Below, piece by piece: positions 35,814 through 44,877 of a DNA stretch of 64,000 nt. Under the pieces are notes generated by a model. The model was not told the DNA's origin, ran no database searches, and was given only the letters and a program-made list of their open reading frames with translations. The position numbers and the translations under genes were made by a program. This DNA comes from Luteimonas sp. BLCC-B24 (GTDB lineage Bacteria > Pseudomonadota > Gammaproteobacteria > Xanthomonadales > Xanthomonadaceae). The stretch spans positions 248,001 to 312,000 of the forward strand of contig NZ_JAQQGN010000001.1 in NCBI RefSeq assembly GCF_028550595.1. The letters are read 5' to 3'. Each line of letters starts with the position of its first letter. Within the stretch, counting starts at the first letter, position 1.

Positions 35814-36137
35814 TCAGTGGGATTCGTCGGTGCGAGACACGCGCCGTGCGGCGATCGCATAGCCGCCGGCGCCGCGATCGAGCGTGCGCGCGACGCGTCC
35901 GACGGTGGTGACGCTGACGCCGGTGCGCTCGTGGATCTCGCGATACGGCACGCCCTGCTGCAGCAGCGGCACCACGCGCCAGCGATCGACCAGGGCTTCC
36001 AGCTCGGCCGGCGTGCACAGGTCGTCGAGAAAGCGCGCGACCTCGTCGGCAGTCTTCAAGCCGGCGAACGCACGCGCCAACGCCGTCAGCGAGGCGCTGG
36101 CTTCGTGGTCCGGCAGGGGTTCGGGGCGTTGCTTCAC
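35814..36137 (-). CDS. TrpR/YerC-family repressor heading the his operon
   Basis: A 107-residue DNA-binding protein of the TrpR superfamily (YerC/YecD branch). The segment [31 protein letters not shown] is the dimerisation/ligand part. [30 protein letters not shown] is the helix-turn-helix. I favour the GTG at 36137 (MKQRPEPLP...); a TTG at 36158 in the same frame is possible, and neither has a clear ribosome-binding site. It lies 10 bases before hisG and its own promoter carries a trp-operator-like palindrome. Autoregulation and histidine-responsive control of the his operon are inferred. Confidence 0.88.
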   Translation of the reverse strand: MKQRPEPLPDHEASASLTALARAFAGLKTADEVARFLDDLCTPAELEALVDRWRVVPLLQQGVPYREIHERTGVSVTTVGRVARTLDRGAGGYAIAARRVSRTDESH

Positions 36138-36156
36138 GGGCGGGAAGGCACGTATC

Positions 36157-36203
36157 AATGTAATAGCGTGCTAGTACATTACTCCGATTCGGTCCGAAGT
36201 CAA
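36157..36203 (-). promoter_or_regulatory. his operon promoter overlapped by a trp-operator-like palindrome
   Basis: Read on the minus strand, -35 TTGACT (36203-36198) and -10 TAATGT (36181-36176) are 16 bases apart. The palindrome at 36157-36180 has 10-base arms (AATGTAATAG on the plus strand; CTAGTACATT as the other arm, one mismatch) around a 4-base centre. The core half-sites GTAATAG/CTAGTAC match the GTACTAG/CTAGTAC halves of the E. coli trp operator at identical spacing. The site covers the -10 and the expected transcription start, as in trpO, and precedes the TrpR-family gene. Confidence 0.75.
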
Positions 36204-36382
36204 CGGCCGGCGTGTGCCCGGCGCTGCACGTCGGCATGGAACGGGCATTGCGACGGCCCCGAGCGCCGCAGACCCAAGCCCGCGGGCACTTCGGGCAGAA
36301 GGCCGCTGCACTGCTGCGTTCCACCCGGACCGGCCCGGTCCGGGCGATGATCCGGCGCCGACGCCGAACCGAAGGACGTGCC

Positions 36383-36706
36383 ATGCGCCACCGCCTGCAG
36401 GCCCTGCTCGATGCGGGACGTGACGATGCGCTGCTGCGCTTCGGGCTGGGCAACGCCTGTCTCCAGGCGGGTGACATGGAGGCCGCCGCCATGCATCTGG
36501 CCGCGGCGACACGCCACGATTCCGACTACTCGGCGGCATGGTCACTGCTCGGCAAGGCGCTGCTGGCCTGCGGACACGAAGCGGAAGCGGAGGCGGCCTG
36601 GCGCGCGGGGCTCGCTGCAGCGACGCGGCGCGGCGACGTGCAGTCGTCGAAGGCGATGACGGTCTTCCTGCGGCGCATCGTGCGCGAGCGGCAGGCGACG
36701 TCCTGA
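36383..36706 (+). CDS. Small tetratricopeptide-repeat protein
   Basis: A 107-residue protein starting at the ATG at 36383 behind a good GAAGGA site (6-base spacing). It contains two TPR-like helical pairs, for example LRFGLGNACLQAGDMEAAAMHLAAA and AWSLLGKALLACGHEAEAEAAW, both with the typical small residue and A-x-x-x pattern. There is no signal peptide, so it is probably cytoplasmic and a protein-interaction module. It stands alone, divergent from the his operon. Specific partners are unknown. Confidence 0.85.
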   Translation: MRHRLQALLDAGRDDALLRFGLGNACLQAGDMEAAAMHLAAATRHDSDYSAAWSLLGKALLACGHEAEAEAAWRAGLAAATRRGDVQSSKAMTVFLRRIVRERQATS

Positions 36707-36844
36707 ATCAGGCGACAGACGGCGCCCGCGGGTCACGTGCCCTATCCGCCCCGGAGTCGCGCGGTACCTCAGACAGGCGCGCTTGCGCGCGCGGGCAATC
36801 CGCAAGGCGCCATCGCGCGAGCGCACGCCGGCCGTGCGGTGTGC

Positions 36845-37207
36845 CTATTCGCGGCGGCGGCGTGCGTGCAACGCCACCCATGCCAGCGCGACGCCCGACA
36901 GCGCGCCGATCGAGGACATCAGCACGCGGGTGCCGAGGAAATCGGGGTCGTGGATCTTCGCCAGCGCGATCCGCGCATAGACCGGCGACTCCAGCCGCAC
37001 CACGCCCATATAGAACAGGTTCCAGGCGTCGATGCCGGTGGCGATCGCCAGTGCGGTCAGACAGCCCCAGCCGAGGCTGGGGCCAGGGGCCCAGCGGTTG
37101 CGCACGCCCAGCCAGTGGAACAGGGAGAAACACAGCGCGCCGACCAGCAGCGCGATGCCGGCGGCTTCGAACACGCCGAGCCAGCCGAGGTGCAGCGGCA
37201 GGTTCAC
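36845..37207 (-). CDS. Small integral membrane protein
   Basis: A 120-residue protein with three hydrophobic segments (about residues 10-34, 48-70 and 94-113) and a basic C-terminus (ARRRRE). The GTG start at 37207 overlaps the hutH stop by 4 bases, so it is the last gene of the hisS-lipoprotein-hutH chain. I do not recognise a family. A transport or lyase-accessory role is only guessed from position. Confidence 0.75.
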   Translation of the reverse strand: MNLPLHLGWLGVFEAAGIALLVGALCFSLFHWLGVRNRWAPGPSLGWGCLTALAIATGIDAWNLFYMGVVRLESPVYARIALAKIHDPDFLGTRVLMSSIGALSGVALAWVALHARRRRE

Positions 37208-39120
37208 GCGTCCGGCACGACTTCGCCGGCGTGCCAGCGCGGCAGCACCGACAGCAGCGCGCCCTCGGCCACCAGACGCACGGCCGCCGCGACTTCGCCG
37301 TCGAGGGCGCGGTCGCGGTCGAGAAACGGAATGACCTCGCGAATGCGTGCATGTGCGGCGGCCACCACCTCACCGGGACGGAACGCCTCGCAGGCGGCCA
37401 GCTCGGCGCGCAGGCCCTCGACCTCGGCGTCGAACGTCGCGCGCGTCGCGCCGTCGGCCGGCGGCCCGCCCTGCACCTTGAGCGCCAGCGCCGACGCATC
37501 GCGCCGACGGGCGAGATCGCGCGCGGCGTTGATCATGTCTGTGCGCAGATCCAGCGCCTGGGCGGCGGTGTAGAGCTCGAGCGCCAGCACCTTGCCAAGA
37601 TCCTCGGCCATCGACAGCACGTGGCGCGCCTCGTTGGTGCCCATCGACACGTGGTCCTCGGCGTTCGCGCTGGTCGGCACCGAGTAGACGCTGGCCGGAT
37701 GCGCGCGCGTGGCCAGATCGTTGACGATCGCCGCGGCGGTGTATTGCACGATCATGTAGCCCGATTCGGTGGCGTCCTCGTTGCCGATCAGGAACGCCGG
37801 CAGGCCGTCGTTGGTGGCCGGATCGACCAGCTTGTTGAGGCGGCGCTCGGAAATCGAGGCCAGCACCGGAATCGCGGCCTTGACGTAGCTCATCGCCAGC
37901 GCGAGCGGCATGCCGTGGAAGTGGCCGGCGGAGATCACCTGCTCCTCGACGTGCTCGGCCGCGCGCTCGGGAAACACCAGCGGGTTGTCGGTGACCGCGT
38001 TGAGCTCGATCTCGAACACCCGCTTGGCCTGCTCCACCGCGTCGCGCACGGCCCCGTGCACCTGGGGAATGCAGCGCAGCGAATAGCTGTCCTGCGGCTG
38101 GTGCTTCTTGCCGCCGCGGAACGGGCGGAAGCGCGTGTAGAACTTCTCGCGGCCGTGGCGCTGGTCGCTCGGCACCCAGTCCCAGCCGATGTCGAAACGC
38201 AGCGCCTGCGCCTCGGGCGCGTCCCAGCTGCCCGGCAGCCACGGACGGAAGCGCGGCACCAGATGGTAGGGAATGTCGGCGAGCGTGGAGCCGGCCAGCA
38301 GTTCACGCAGATGCGCGGCCACCTCGACCTGCCCCGGGTGCGGACGCAGCGCGTGCACGTCGGCATCGAAGGCGCCCAGGCGCCCGGCGAACGCGTCGAT
38401 GGTCATCGCCGCCGCGAGATCGGCGGTGTCGAGCAGCGCATCGAGCTTCTGCAGCGCGAGGACGCCGGTCGCGAGCATCTGCGCGGTGCCGTTGTTGAGC
38501 GCCAGGCCTTCCTTGTACGACAGCGTCACAGGCTCGAGCCCTGCCCGCTTCAGCGCTTCGGCGCCGGGCATCCGCTCGCCGTCGACGAAGGCCTCGCCCC
38601 CGCCGAGCAGCACGATCGCCAGATGCGACAGCGGCGCGAGATCACCGGAGGCCCCCACCGACCCCAGGGCCGGCACCACCGGCACGATGCCGGAATTCAG
38701 CAGCGCGGTGAGCGCCTGCAAGGTCGATACGCGGATGCCCGAGTGACCACGCAGCAGGGTGTTGATACGGATGCACAGCATCGCCCGCACGACCTCGGCC
38801 GGCAGCGGCTCGCCGACGCAGACCGCGTGGGTGACGATCAGATTGACCTGCAGTTCTTCGTGCAGCGACCTGCCCGACGGCATTGCGCCGGGCAGATCGT
38901 CGCGCAGCGGACGCGCACCGAGCAGGCGGTCGGCATTGCTGCCGAAGCCGGTCGAGACGCCGTAGATCGGTTCCTCGCGGCGCACCTGCTCGGCCAGGAA
39001 GTCGGCGGCGCGGGCCACCGCCTGCAGCGCGCCTTCGTCCAGATCGACCGGCGCGCCGTGCGCGACCATGACCAGATGGGCGCGGCTCAGCGAGCGGCCG
39101 TCGAGGCGGATGGATTTCAT
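37204..39120 (-). CDS. Histidine ammonia-lyase-like aromatic amino acid lyase with an internal insertion
   Basis: A 638-residue lyase of the HAL/PAL family, predicted to eliminate ammonia from histidine to give urocanate. The MIO cofactor triad Ala157-Ser158-Gly159 is in GSVGASGDLAPLSH. YGVSTGFG (residues 53-60) is the tyrosine loop. The selectivity pair is Thr97-His98 (LIVTHAV), close to the Ser-His of histidine lyases and unlike the His-Leu or Phe-Leu pairs of TAL/PAL. Usual HutH proteins have about 510 residues. Here an extra stretch of some 65 residues (about 280-345, including GWDWVPSDQRHGREKFY) precedes DSYSLRC. No hutU, hutI or hutG is near. The ATG overlaps the lipoprotein stop. Confidence 0.85.
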   Translation of the reverse strand: MKSIRLDGRSLSRAHLVMVAHGAPVDLDEGALQAVARAADFLAEQVRREEPIYGVSTGFGSNADRLLGARPLRDDLPGAMPSGRSLHEELQVNLIVTHAVCVGEPLPAEVVRAMLCIRINTLLRGHSGIRVSTLQALTALLNSGIVPVVPALGSVGASGDLAPLSHLAIVLLGGGEAFVDGERMPGAEALKRAGLEPVTLSYKEGLALNNGTAQMLATGVLALQKLDALLDTADLAAAMTIDAFAGRLGAFDADVHALRPHPGQVEVAAHLRELLAGSTLADIPYHLVPRFRPWLPGSWDAPEAQALRFDIGWDWVPSDQRHGREKFYTRFRPFRGGKKHQPQDSYSLRCIPQVHGAVRDAVEQAKRVFEIELNAVTDNPLVFPERAAEHVEEQVISAGHFHGMPLALAMSYVKAAIPVLASISERRLNKLVDPATNDGLPAFLIGNEDATESGYMIVQYTAAAIVNDLATRAHPASVYSVPTSANAEDHVSMGTNEARHVLSMAEDLGKVLALELYTAAQALDLRTDMINAARDLARRRDASALALKVQGGPPADGATRATFDAEVEGLRAELAACEAFRPGEVVAAAHARIREVIPFLDRDRALDGEVAAAVRLVAEGALLSVLPRWHAGEVVPDA

Positions 39121-39434
39121 CGGATGGACTCCAAGCAGGTCACGGTCGTGGTGACGCGGGCGGCCGGACATTCGCCGAACACGCGGCCGCGGGTGCCGAG
39201 AAACAGGGTGGCGGTGTCGTCGAGGCGATGGCCGCCACGACAGCGGCGTTCGGCCTCGGCCACGATGTCGGCCAGCGCCGCGGACCCATCACCGGATGCG
39301 TCGCACTGCACGCTGTCGACGTGGTAGACGCCGGGCGTGACAGGTTGGAAGCGGGTCTCGAACGGCGAACAGGCCGCCAGTGACAGGAGGATCGGCAGCA
39401 ACAGGGCCATGGGCCCCGGCGACCGCAGGTTCAT
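39117..39434 (-). CDS. Small predicted lipoprotein
   Basis: A 105-residue protein with a lipoprotein signal peptide ([14 protein letters not shown], lipobox LAAC at residues 19-22). The mature part has four further cysteines that could form two disulphides in the periplasm. Both ends overlap neighbours by 4 bases (ATGA with hisS upstream and with hutH downstream). I do not recognise a family. Confidence 0.8.
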   Translation of the reverse strand: MNLRSPGPMALLLPILLSLAACSPFETRFQPVTPGVYHVDSVQCDASGDGSAALADIVAEAERRCRGGHRLDDTATLFLGTRGRVFGECPAARVTTTVTCLESIR

Positions 39435-40816
39435 CGCATCGCCTGCCACTGCTCGCGCTCGACCAGCAGCGTGCGCGGCAGGTCGTCGTCGGCCACCTCG
39501 AACTGCTCGCCGCGGCGCAGGTCCTTGACCGCGACCACGCCCTTGGCGATCTCGTCCTCGCCGCGGATCACGACGAAGCGGATGCCGGCGCGATCCGCGT
39601 ACTGCATCTGCTTGGCGAGCTTGCGCGGTTCGAGCTGGGTTTCGACGTTGAGGCCGGCCCCGCGCAGCCGCTGCGACAGCGCCAGCGCGTCCGGCAGCGC
39701 GGCGTCGTCGAGCAGCGTCACCAGCACGTCGACCGAACTGTCGGCGGTGGCGATGAGCCCGGCGTCGCGCAGCTGCCAGAACAGGCGCGTCAGGCCGATC
39801 GAAATACCGACACCGGGCAGCTTGGACTTCGTGTAGTGGCTGGCGAGATTGTCGTAGCGGCCGCCCGAACAGATCGAACCGATCTGCGGGTGCGCGTCGA
39901 GAATCGTCTCGTAGACCATGCCGGTGTAGTAGTCGAGGCCGCGCGCGATCGACAGGTTCAGCGCGTAGCGCGACTCCGGCACGCCGAGCGCACGCAGCTG
40001 CGCCAGCAGCGCGCGCAGCTCGTCGCGGCCTTCCTCGAACAACGCGGTGCCCGCGCCCAGCGCGTCGAGTTTCGCCAGCGCATCGTCGTGGCCGCTCGAA
40101 CGCACGCGCGAGAACGCCAGCAGGCGCTCGGCGACCTCGTCGCTCAGTCCGAAGTCCTCGCCGGTCAGCGTCGCGCGCACCGCGTCCTCGCCGCGCTTGT
40201 CGAGCTTGTCGATCTCGCGCAGCACGGTCATCTGCCGCGCATCGTCGATGCCCTGCCCTTCGAAGTAGCCCCGCAGCAGCTTGCGGTGGTTGAGCTGGAT
40301 CGTGAACTCGCCGATGTCGAGCGCAGCGAACACCGCGCTGATCACCGCCGGCACTTCGGCGTCGTAACGCGGCGACAGCGTGTCCTTGCCGATGACGTCG
40401 ATGTCGCACTGGTAGAACTCGCGGAAGCGGCCGCGCTGCGCGCGCTCGCCGCGGTAGACGCGCTGCATCTGGTAGCGGCGGAACGGGAACGCGAGATCAT
40501 GCTCGTGCTCGGCGACGTAGCGCGCCAGCGGCACGGTGAGGTCGAAGCGCAGCGCCAGCTCCGGCAGGCCCTCCGACTGCCCGCCTTCGGACGACTTGGC
40601 GAGCGCGCCGGTCGACTGCACGAAGTACACCTGGCGCTCGGTCTCGCCACCGGACTTGGTCAGCAGCGTCTCGGACAGTTCGAACACCGGCGTCTCGATC
40701 GGCAGGAACCCGAAGCCTTCGAACGTGCGACGGATCGTGTCCAGCATGCGCTGGAAGGCGATCTGGTCGCGCGGCAACAGTTCCATGATGCCGGGCGGCG
40801 TCCGGGGCTTGATCAT
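39431..40816 (-). CDS. hisS: Histidyl-tRNA synthetase
   Basis: A 461-residue class II aminoacyl-tRNA synthetase that charges tRNA-His. Motif 2 is around [23 protein letters not shown]. The histidine-specific motifs are [13 protein letters not shown] (HisA) and [11 protein letters not shown]. Motif 3 is [12 protein letters not shown]. The C-terminal anticodon-binding domain starts about residue 360 ([10 protein letters not shown]). The start ATG at 40816 gives the usual [15 protein letters not shown]-terminus. Confidence 0.97.
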   Translation of the reverse strand: MIKPRTPPGIMELLPRDQIAFQRMLDTIRRTFEGFGFLPIETPVFELSETLLTKSGGETERQVYFVQSTGALAKSSEGGQSEGLPELALRFDLTVPLARYVAEHEHDLAFPFRRYQMQRVYRGERAQRGRFREFYQCDIDVIGKDTLSPRYDAEVPAVISAVFAALDIGEFTIQLNHRKLLRGYFEGQGIDDARQMTVLREIDKLDKRGEDAVRATLTGEDFGLSDEVAERLLAFSRVRSSGHDDALAKLDALGAGTALFEEGRDELRALLAQLRALGVPESRYALNLSIARGLDYYTGMVYETILDAHPQIGSICSGGRYDNLASHYTKSKLPGVGISIGLTRLFWQLRDAGLIATADSSVDVLVTLLDDAALPDALALSQRLRGAGLNVETQLEPRKLAKQMQYADRAGIRFVVIRGEDEIAKGVVAVKDLRRGEQFEVADDDLPRTLLVEREQWQAMR

Positions 40817-41136
40817 GCGGGCAGGCTCGTGTCGTGAAGCGGATTGAGACGGCCATTCTAATGCGTCCCCCTCTGCGACCGCATTCGGCGCTGCGCGCGC
40901 GCCGGCGCGCACAAGCGCGCCTGTCCGCATGCGGGATCGCCGCGCCGTCCGGAACCGGCGCAGGCGCGCGATCGGACGATCCGTGCGGGTATGGCTGCGC
41001 GAGCGCGCCTGCAGAAGCACGTCCGCATGCCGGCTCCGGCGCGCGCGAGAGATGCGGCGACGACCGGCCAGCGCCGACAGAACCTGCGCGGCCGGCGATC
41101 CGATCGTTCCGGAAACGCCCCTCGCGCGCGCGCGGG
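40817..41136. other. Intergenic region upstream of hisS
   Basis: A 320-base gap between the hisS start and the cydC stop. It contains several degenerate GC-rich inverted sequences, including REP-like fragments near 40900-40925 and 41000-41020. No ORF with a ribosome-binding site is seen. The hisS promoter must lie here, but I cannot assign it. Confidence 0.5.
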
Positions 41137-42834
41137 CTAGACGGGCGCCGTCGGGCGCGAATCGTCGTGCAGGCGGCCGTCGCGCAACCACAGATGCCGA
41201 TCGACGACGCCGTCGGGCAACGTGCCGTGGGTGATCAGCAGCAGGCTGCGTGCGCCGAGCAGCCCCGGCAGCTCGCGCAGCAGCGCGTCCGCGGTGTCCT
41301 GGTCCAGGCCTTCGGTGGGTTCGTCCAGCACCACCAGGGGCGCGTCGCGCAACAGCGCGCGTGCGAGCGCCAGGCGGCGGGCCTGACCGGCCGACATCGT
41401 GACGCCCGCCTCGCCCACCCAGGCATCCAGCCCGCCGATACGCTCGGCCCAGCCCTTGAGCCGCACCCGGGCCAGCGCGGCCCAGAGCCGGGCGTCGTCG
41501 GCGTCCGGCGCGCCCAGCGCGAGGTTGTCGCGCACGCGACCGGCGAACACCGGAGCGTTCTGCGGCAGCCAACCGATCCGCGCGAACCAGTCCTGCGCGC
41601 GCATCGCGCGCAGGTCCACACCGCCGTAGGTGAGTGCGCCGGCCTCGGGCTCGGCGCTGCGCAGCAGCAGGGCGGTCAAGGTCGACTTGCCGGCCCCGCT
41701 GTCGCCGCTGACCGCTACCCGCTCACCGGGCGCAATGCGCAGGTCCAGCCCCGACAGCACCGGCCGCGCACCACGTGCCCAGGCGAAGTCGACCCCCTCG
41801 AACACCAGCGCGCCGGAGACCGGAACGTCCCGCGGCGCCGCGGGGTCCACGACCGACGGCTCCGCGCCGGCCACGGCGTCCAGACGCGCGATCGACGCCC
41901 GCGCCGCGGTCAGCGCCTGCCAGGCCAGACCGGCGCCGGCCCAGGCCTCGAACAGACCGATCGCGATGAAGAACAGCGCGGCCGCATGCGCCGGCGGCAG
42001 GGTGCCGGCGGTTGCCGCCGACATCGCGATCCAGGCCATCGCCACCAGGCCGGCGGACGTGACCAGGCCGTGCCAGAGCCCGCCGTCGGCGAGCCGGCGA
42101 CGACGCGCGCGTTCGAACTCGGCGATGTCGTGGCCGTCGGCGTCCACCCGCGCCAGCCACGCGGGCGCGGCGCCCAGTGCCGCCAGGTCCGCGTGGCCTT
42201 CGTAGAGCTCGTGCAAACGCGCGCGCAGCGCCGCGCGACGCCGCGCGCGCTCGGTTTCCTCGGCCGCCCGGCCACGCGCCACGATCCACGGCACGCCCAG
42301 CCCCGTCGCCAGCGCAATTCCGGCCAGCAGCGCACCGCCCGGCGGATGCAGCCAGGTCGCGATGCCGATGCCGAGCGCACCGACGGCGCCCAGCGCCAGC
42401 AGCGGCCCGGTCGCGCGCAGCAGCAGGCCGTCGACCGCGTCGATGTCGCCCATCAACCGCGCCAGCAGCTCGCCGGTGCGCAGCCGGCCCAGCTGGCCCG
42501 GGGTGAGGCGCAGCGCGCGGGCGAAGAACCAGCTGCGCAGGTCGCGGGCGATGCGCAGCATTGCGTCGTGACCGAGCAGCTTTTCGAGGTAGCGCGAGAC
42601 GATGCGCGCGAGCGTGAGCCCGCGGATGCCGGCCGAGGGCGTGAAGAAATTGAAGCTGCCGAGCGTGCCGTAGGTCAGCGCCGCGGCGGTCAGGAATCCG
42701 CCCGACACGCCGAGCAGGCCGACGCCCGCGATCAGCGTCGCCGCCAATAGCGCGATCGCCAGCAGCACCCGGCGACGATGCCGGCGCAGCAGCATGCGCG
42801 TGCTGCCGACGCGCTGGTCGAGCGGCGCGCTCAT
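41137..42834 (-). CDS. cydC: Thiol exporter ABC transporter, CydC subunit
   Basis: A 565-residue fused membrane/ATPase half-transporter. With CydD it exports glutathione/cysteine to the periplasm and is needed for cytochrome bd assembly. Six transmembrane segments occupy roughly residues 20-320. The nucleotide-binding domain has Walker [11 protein letters not shown]-loop WLPQNAPVF, a slightly unusual signature [16 protein letters not shown] (usually LSGGQ) and Walker [13 protein letters not shown]. The start overlaps the end of cydD by 4 bases. The oxidase genes cydAB are not in the window. Confidence 0.94.
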   Translation of the reverse strand: MSAPLDQRVGSTRMLLRRHRRRVLLAIALLAATLIAGVGLLGVSGGFLTAAALTYGTLGSFNFFTPSAGIRGLTLARIVSRYLEKLLGHDAMLRIARDLRSWFFARALRLTPGQLGRLRTGELLARLMGDIDAVDGLLLRATGPLLALGAVGALGIGIATWLHPPGGALLAGIALATGLGVPWIVARGRAAEETERARRRAALRARLHELYEGHADLAALGAAPAWLARVDADGHDIAEFERARRRRLADGGLWHGLVTSAGLVAMAWIAMSAATAGTLPPAHAAALFFIAIGLFEAWAGAGLAWQALTAARASIARLDAVAGAEPSVVDPAAPRDVPVSGALVFEGVDFAWARGARPVLSGLDLRIAPGERVAVSGDSGAGKSTLTALLLRSAEPEAGALTYGGVDLRAMRAQDWFARIGWLPQNAPVFAGRVRDNLALGAPDADDARLWAALARVRLKGWAERIGGLDAWVGEAGVTMSAGQARRLALARALLRDAPLVVLDEPTEGLDQDTADALLRELPGLLGARSLLLITHGTLPDGVVDRHLWLRDGRLHDDSRPTAPV

Positions 42835-44522
42835 CGCGGCGCTCCCGGCGTCGGAACGCGCCATACCGCATCGGCCCAGCGCATCACCGCGTCGCTGTGG
42901 GTCGCGACGACGACGGTGCAGCCGTCGAGGTGCGCGCCCAGGGCCGCCAGAAGATCGGCTTCGGTGTGCGGATCGAGAAACGCCGTGGGTTCGTCGAGCA
43001 GCAGCAGCTGCGGGCGGCGCAGCAGCGCGCGGGCCAGCGCCACGCGCCGGGCCTCGCCGCCGGACAGACCGAAGCCGCGCTCGCCGATCACCGTCTCCAG
43101 CCCGTCGGGCAGACGCTCGACGAAGCGCAGCACCTGGGCGACGCGCGCGGCCGCGTGGATCTCGTCCGGAGTGGCGTCGGGCGCGCCGAGCCGCAGGTTG
43201 TCGGCGATGCTGCCGTGGAACAGCCACGGCCGCTGACCGGCGAGCGCGATCCGTGTCGCCGGCGGCAGCGCGATGCGGCCCTGCTCCGGCGCGAGCCATC
43301 CGGCCAACGCATCGAGCAGCGTGCTCTTGCCGGCGCCGCTGGGTCCGACCAGGGCCAGGCGTGCGCCCGCCGGCACCTCGAACGACACGTCGCGCAGCAC
43401 CGGCGCCGCCGCACCGGGGTGACGCAACGTGACCGCCTCCACATGCACCGCAGGCGCGGCAGCAGGCGGTGTGAGCGGTTGCGCCGGCGCATCGCGCTCG
43501 AGTGCAGGCAGCGCACCGAACGTGCTCTCGATCTCGGCCACCGCGGCCAGCGCATTCGCGCGGTCGTGGTAATGCGCGGCGAGCCGCCGCATCGGCGCGT
43601 AGAACTCGGGCGCCAGCAGCAGGCAGAACAGGCCGGTCGACAGCGACAGCGGCGTGCCGCGCAGGTCGAGCATGCCCAGATAGGTGAAACCGAAGTAGAC
43701 CGCGACCAGCGCCACGCTGACCGAGGCGAAGAACTCCAGCACCGCCGAGGACAGGAAGGCGATGCGCAACACCCGCAGGCTGCGCTCGCGGATGGTCTCG
43801 GTGGCGGCGCCGACCTGGGCCAGCTCCGCCTCGCCCTGGCCGTAGACACGGATCAGATCGAGCCCACGCAGGCGATCGGTGAAATGCGCGCCGGCGCGTG
43901 CGAGCGCGGCCAGCTGGCGTCGGCCAGCAGTTTCGGCGCCCATGCCGATCAGCATCATGAACACCGGCGCCAGGGGCGCGGTCAGCAGCAGCACCAGCCC
44001 GACGATCCAGTCGGCGGCAAACACCGCCGCCAGCAGCACCACCGGGACACAGGCCACTTCGGCACGCGCCACCAGATAGCCGCCGTAGTACGGCGCGGTG
44101 GCCTCCACGTGTCCGGTCGACAGCGCGACCAGCGCGCCGCTGCGCTCGCCGCGCAGCCACACCGGTCCGCGCGCGATCGCCGCCCGCGCCAGGCCCGCGC
44201 GCATGCCTTCGATGGTGGTTTCGACGACATCGGCCGAGGCCCGTTGCCCGCACCAGCCCAGCAGCACGCGCAGCAGCAGCGCCGCAGCGAGCAGCGCCAG
44301 CGGGCGCGGCAGTGCCTCGAGGCCACCGCCGGAGAACAGCACCGCGTCGAAGCCCCAGGCGATCGCCGCCGCCTGCGGCACCCACAACCAGCCGGCGAGC
44401 ACCTGGCACGCCACCGCCACCCGATGGCGTTGACGGGCCTCGACGAGCTGCGCGTCGAGCCAGCGCGAGCGGAGGCGTCGCTGCGGACCGGCGGGGTCCG
44501 CGCCGGGCGTGGGCGAGGTCAT
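42831..44522 (-). CDS. cydD: Thiol exporter ABC transporter, CydD subunit
   Basis: A 563-residue partner of CydC. I start at the ATG at 44522 (MTSPTPGADPAGP...); codons further upstream run into the region of the divergent tRNA gene. The transmembrane domain covers about residues 30-330. Walker A is [16 protein letters not shown], the signature is LSGGEARRVALARALL and Walker B is LLLLDEPTAFLD. The H-loop is VVVATHS. A classic first gene of cydDC. Confidence 0.94.
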   Translation of the reverse strand: MTSPTPGADPAGPQRRLRSRWLDAQLVEARQRHRVAVACQVLAGWLWVPQAAAIAWGFDAVLFSGGGLEALPRPLALLAAALLLRVLLGWCGQRASADVVETTIEGMRAGLARAAIARGPVWLRGERSGALVALSTGHVEATAPYYGGYLVARAEVACVPVVLLAAVFAADWIVGLVLLLTAPLAPVFMMLIGMGAETAGRRQLAALARAGAHFTDRLRGLDLIRVYGQGEAELAQVGAATETIRERSLRVLRIAFLSSAVLEFFASVSVALVAVYFGFTYLGMLDLRGTPLSLSTGLFCLLLAPEFYAPMRRLAAHYHDRANALAAVAEIESTFGALPALERDAPAQPLTPPAAAPAVHVEAVTLRHPGAAAPVLRDVSFEVPAGARLALVGPSGAGKSTLLDALAGWLAPEQGRIALPPATRIALAGQRPWLFHGSIADNLRLGAPDATPDEIHAAARVAQVLRFVERLPDGLETVIGERGFGLSGGEARRVALARALLRRPQLLLLDEPTAFLDPHTEADLLAALGAHLDGCTVVVATHSDAVMRWADAVWRVPTPGAPR

Positions 44523-44670
44523 GGAAACGGATCGGGCCTGCTTCGGAGAAAACGACGGCATCGCCCATGGCGGCATCGCGATGCGTCCGCTAGTATCGCA
44601 GCCCGCCGCGCGCACGACGCGGTCGACATCCACCTTCGATGACGACCTGCACGTGTTCGACACGAACCTC

Positions 44671-44700
44671 TTGCCCTCGGCGTGAGGGCATCGGTAGAAT
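44671..44700 (+). promoter_or_regulatory. Promoter of the tRNA-Pro gene
   Basis: TTGCCC at 44671-44676 and TAGAAT at 44695-44700 are 18 bases apart. The -10 has five of six consensus bases. The expected start is about 9 bases before the tRNA, which suits a tRNA promoter. Confidence 0.7.
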
Positions 44701-44715
44701 GCGCGGCTCACCTGT

Positions 44716-44793
<78 letters not shown>

Positions 44794-44806
44794 CTGGTGA
44801 CATCGA

Positions 44807-44829
44807 AACCGGCCTTCTGGCCGGTTTTT
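44807..44829 (+). terminator. Rho-independent terminator after tRNA-Pro
   Basis: AACCGGCC (44807-44814), loop TTCT, GGCCGGTT (44819-44826), then continuing T residues to 44829. Perfect 8-bp stem, 15 bases after the tRNA end and before the transporter gene. Confidence 0.92.
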
Positions 44830-44877
44830 CGTTTTCCGGGCCGTGCCCGCTCGCGGCGCCGCGGAGTGCCGCCCGCC

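Noticed and set aside
36158-36158. TTG start for the TrpR-family gene
   Set aside because: Possible, but it would place the start codon inside the operator and only about 11 bases from the predicted transcript start; the GTG at 36137 gives a more usual N-terminus. Kept as an alternative only.
41137-44568. A single 1143-codon minus-strand frame covering both cyd genes
   Set aside because: Only the cydC part encodes motifs; across cydD the frame is out of phase with the real coding sequence. The two genes are separate and overlap by 4 bases.
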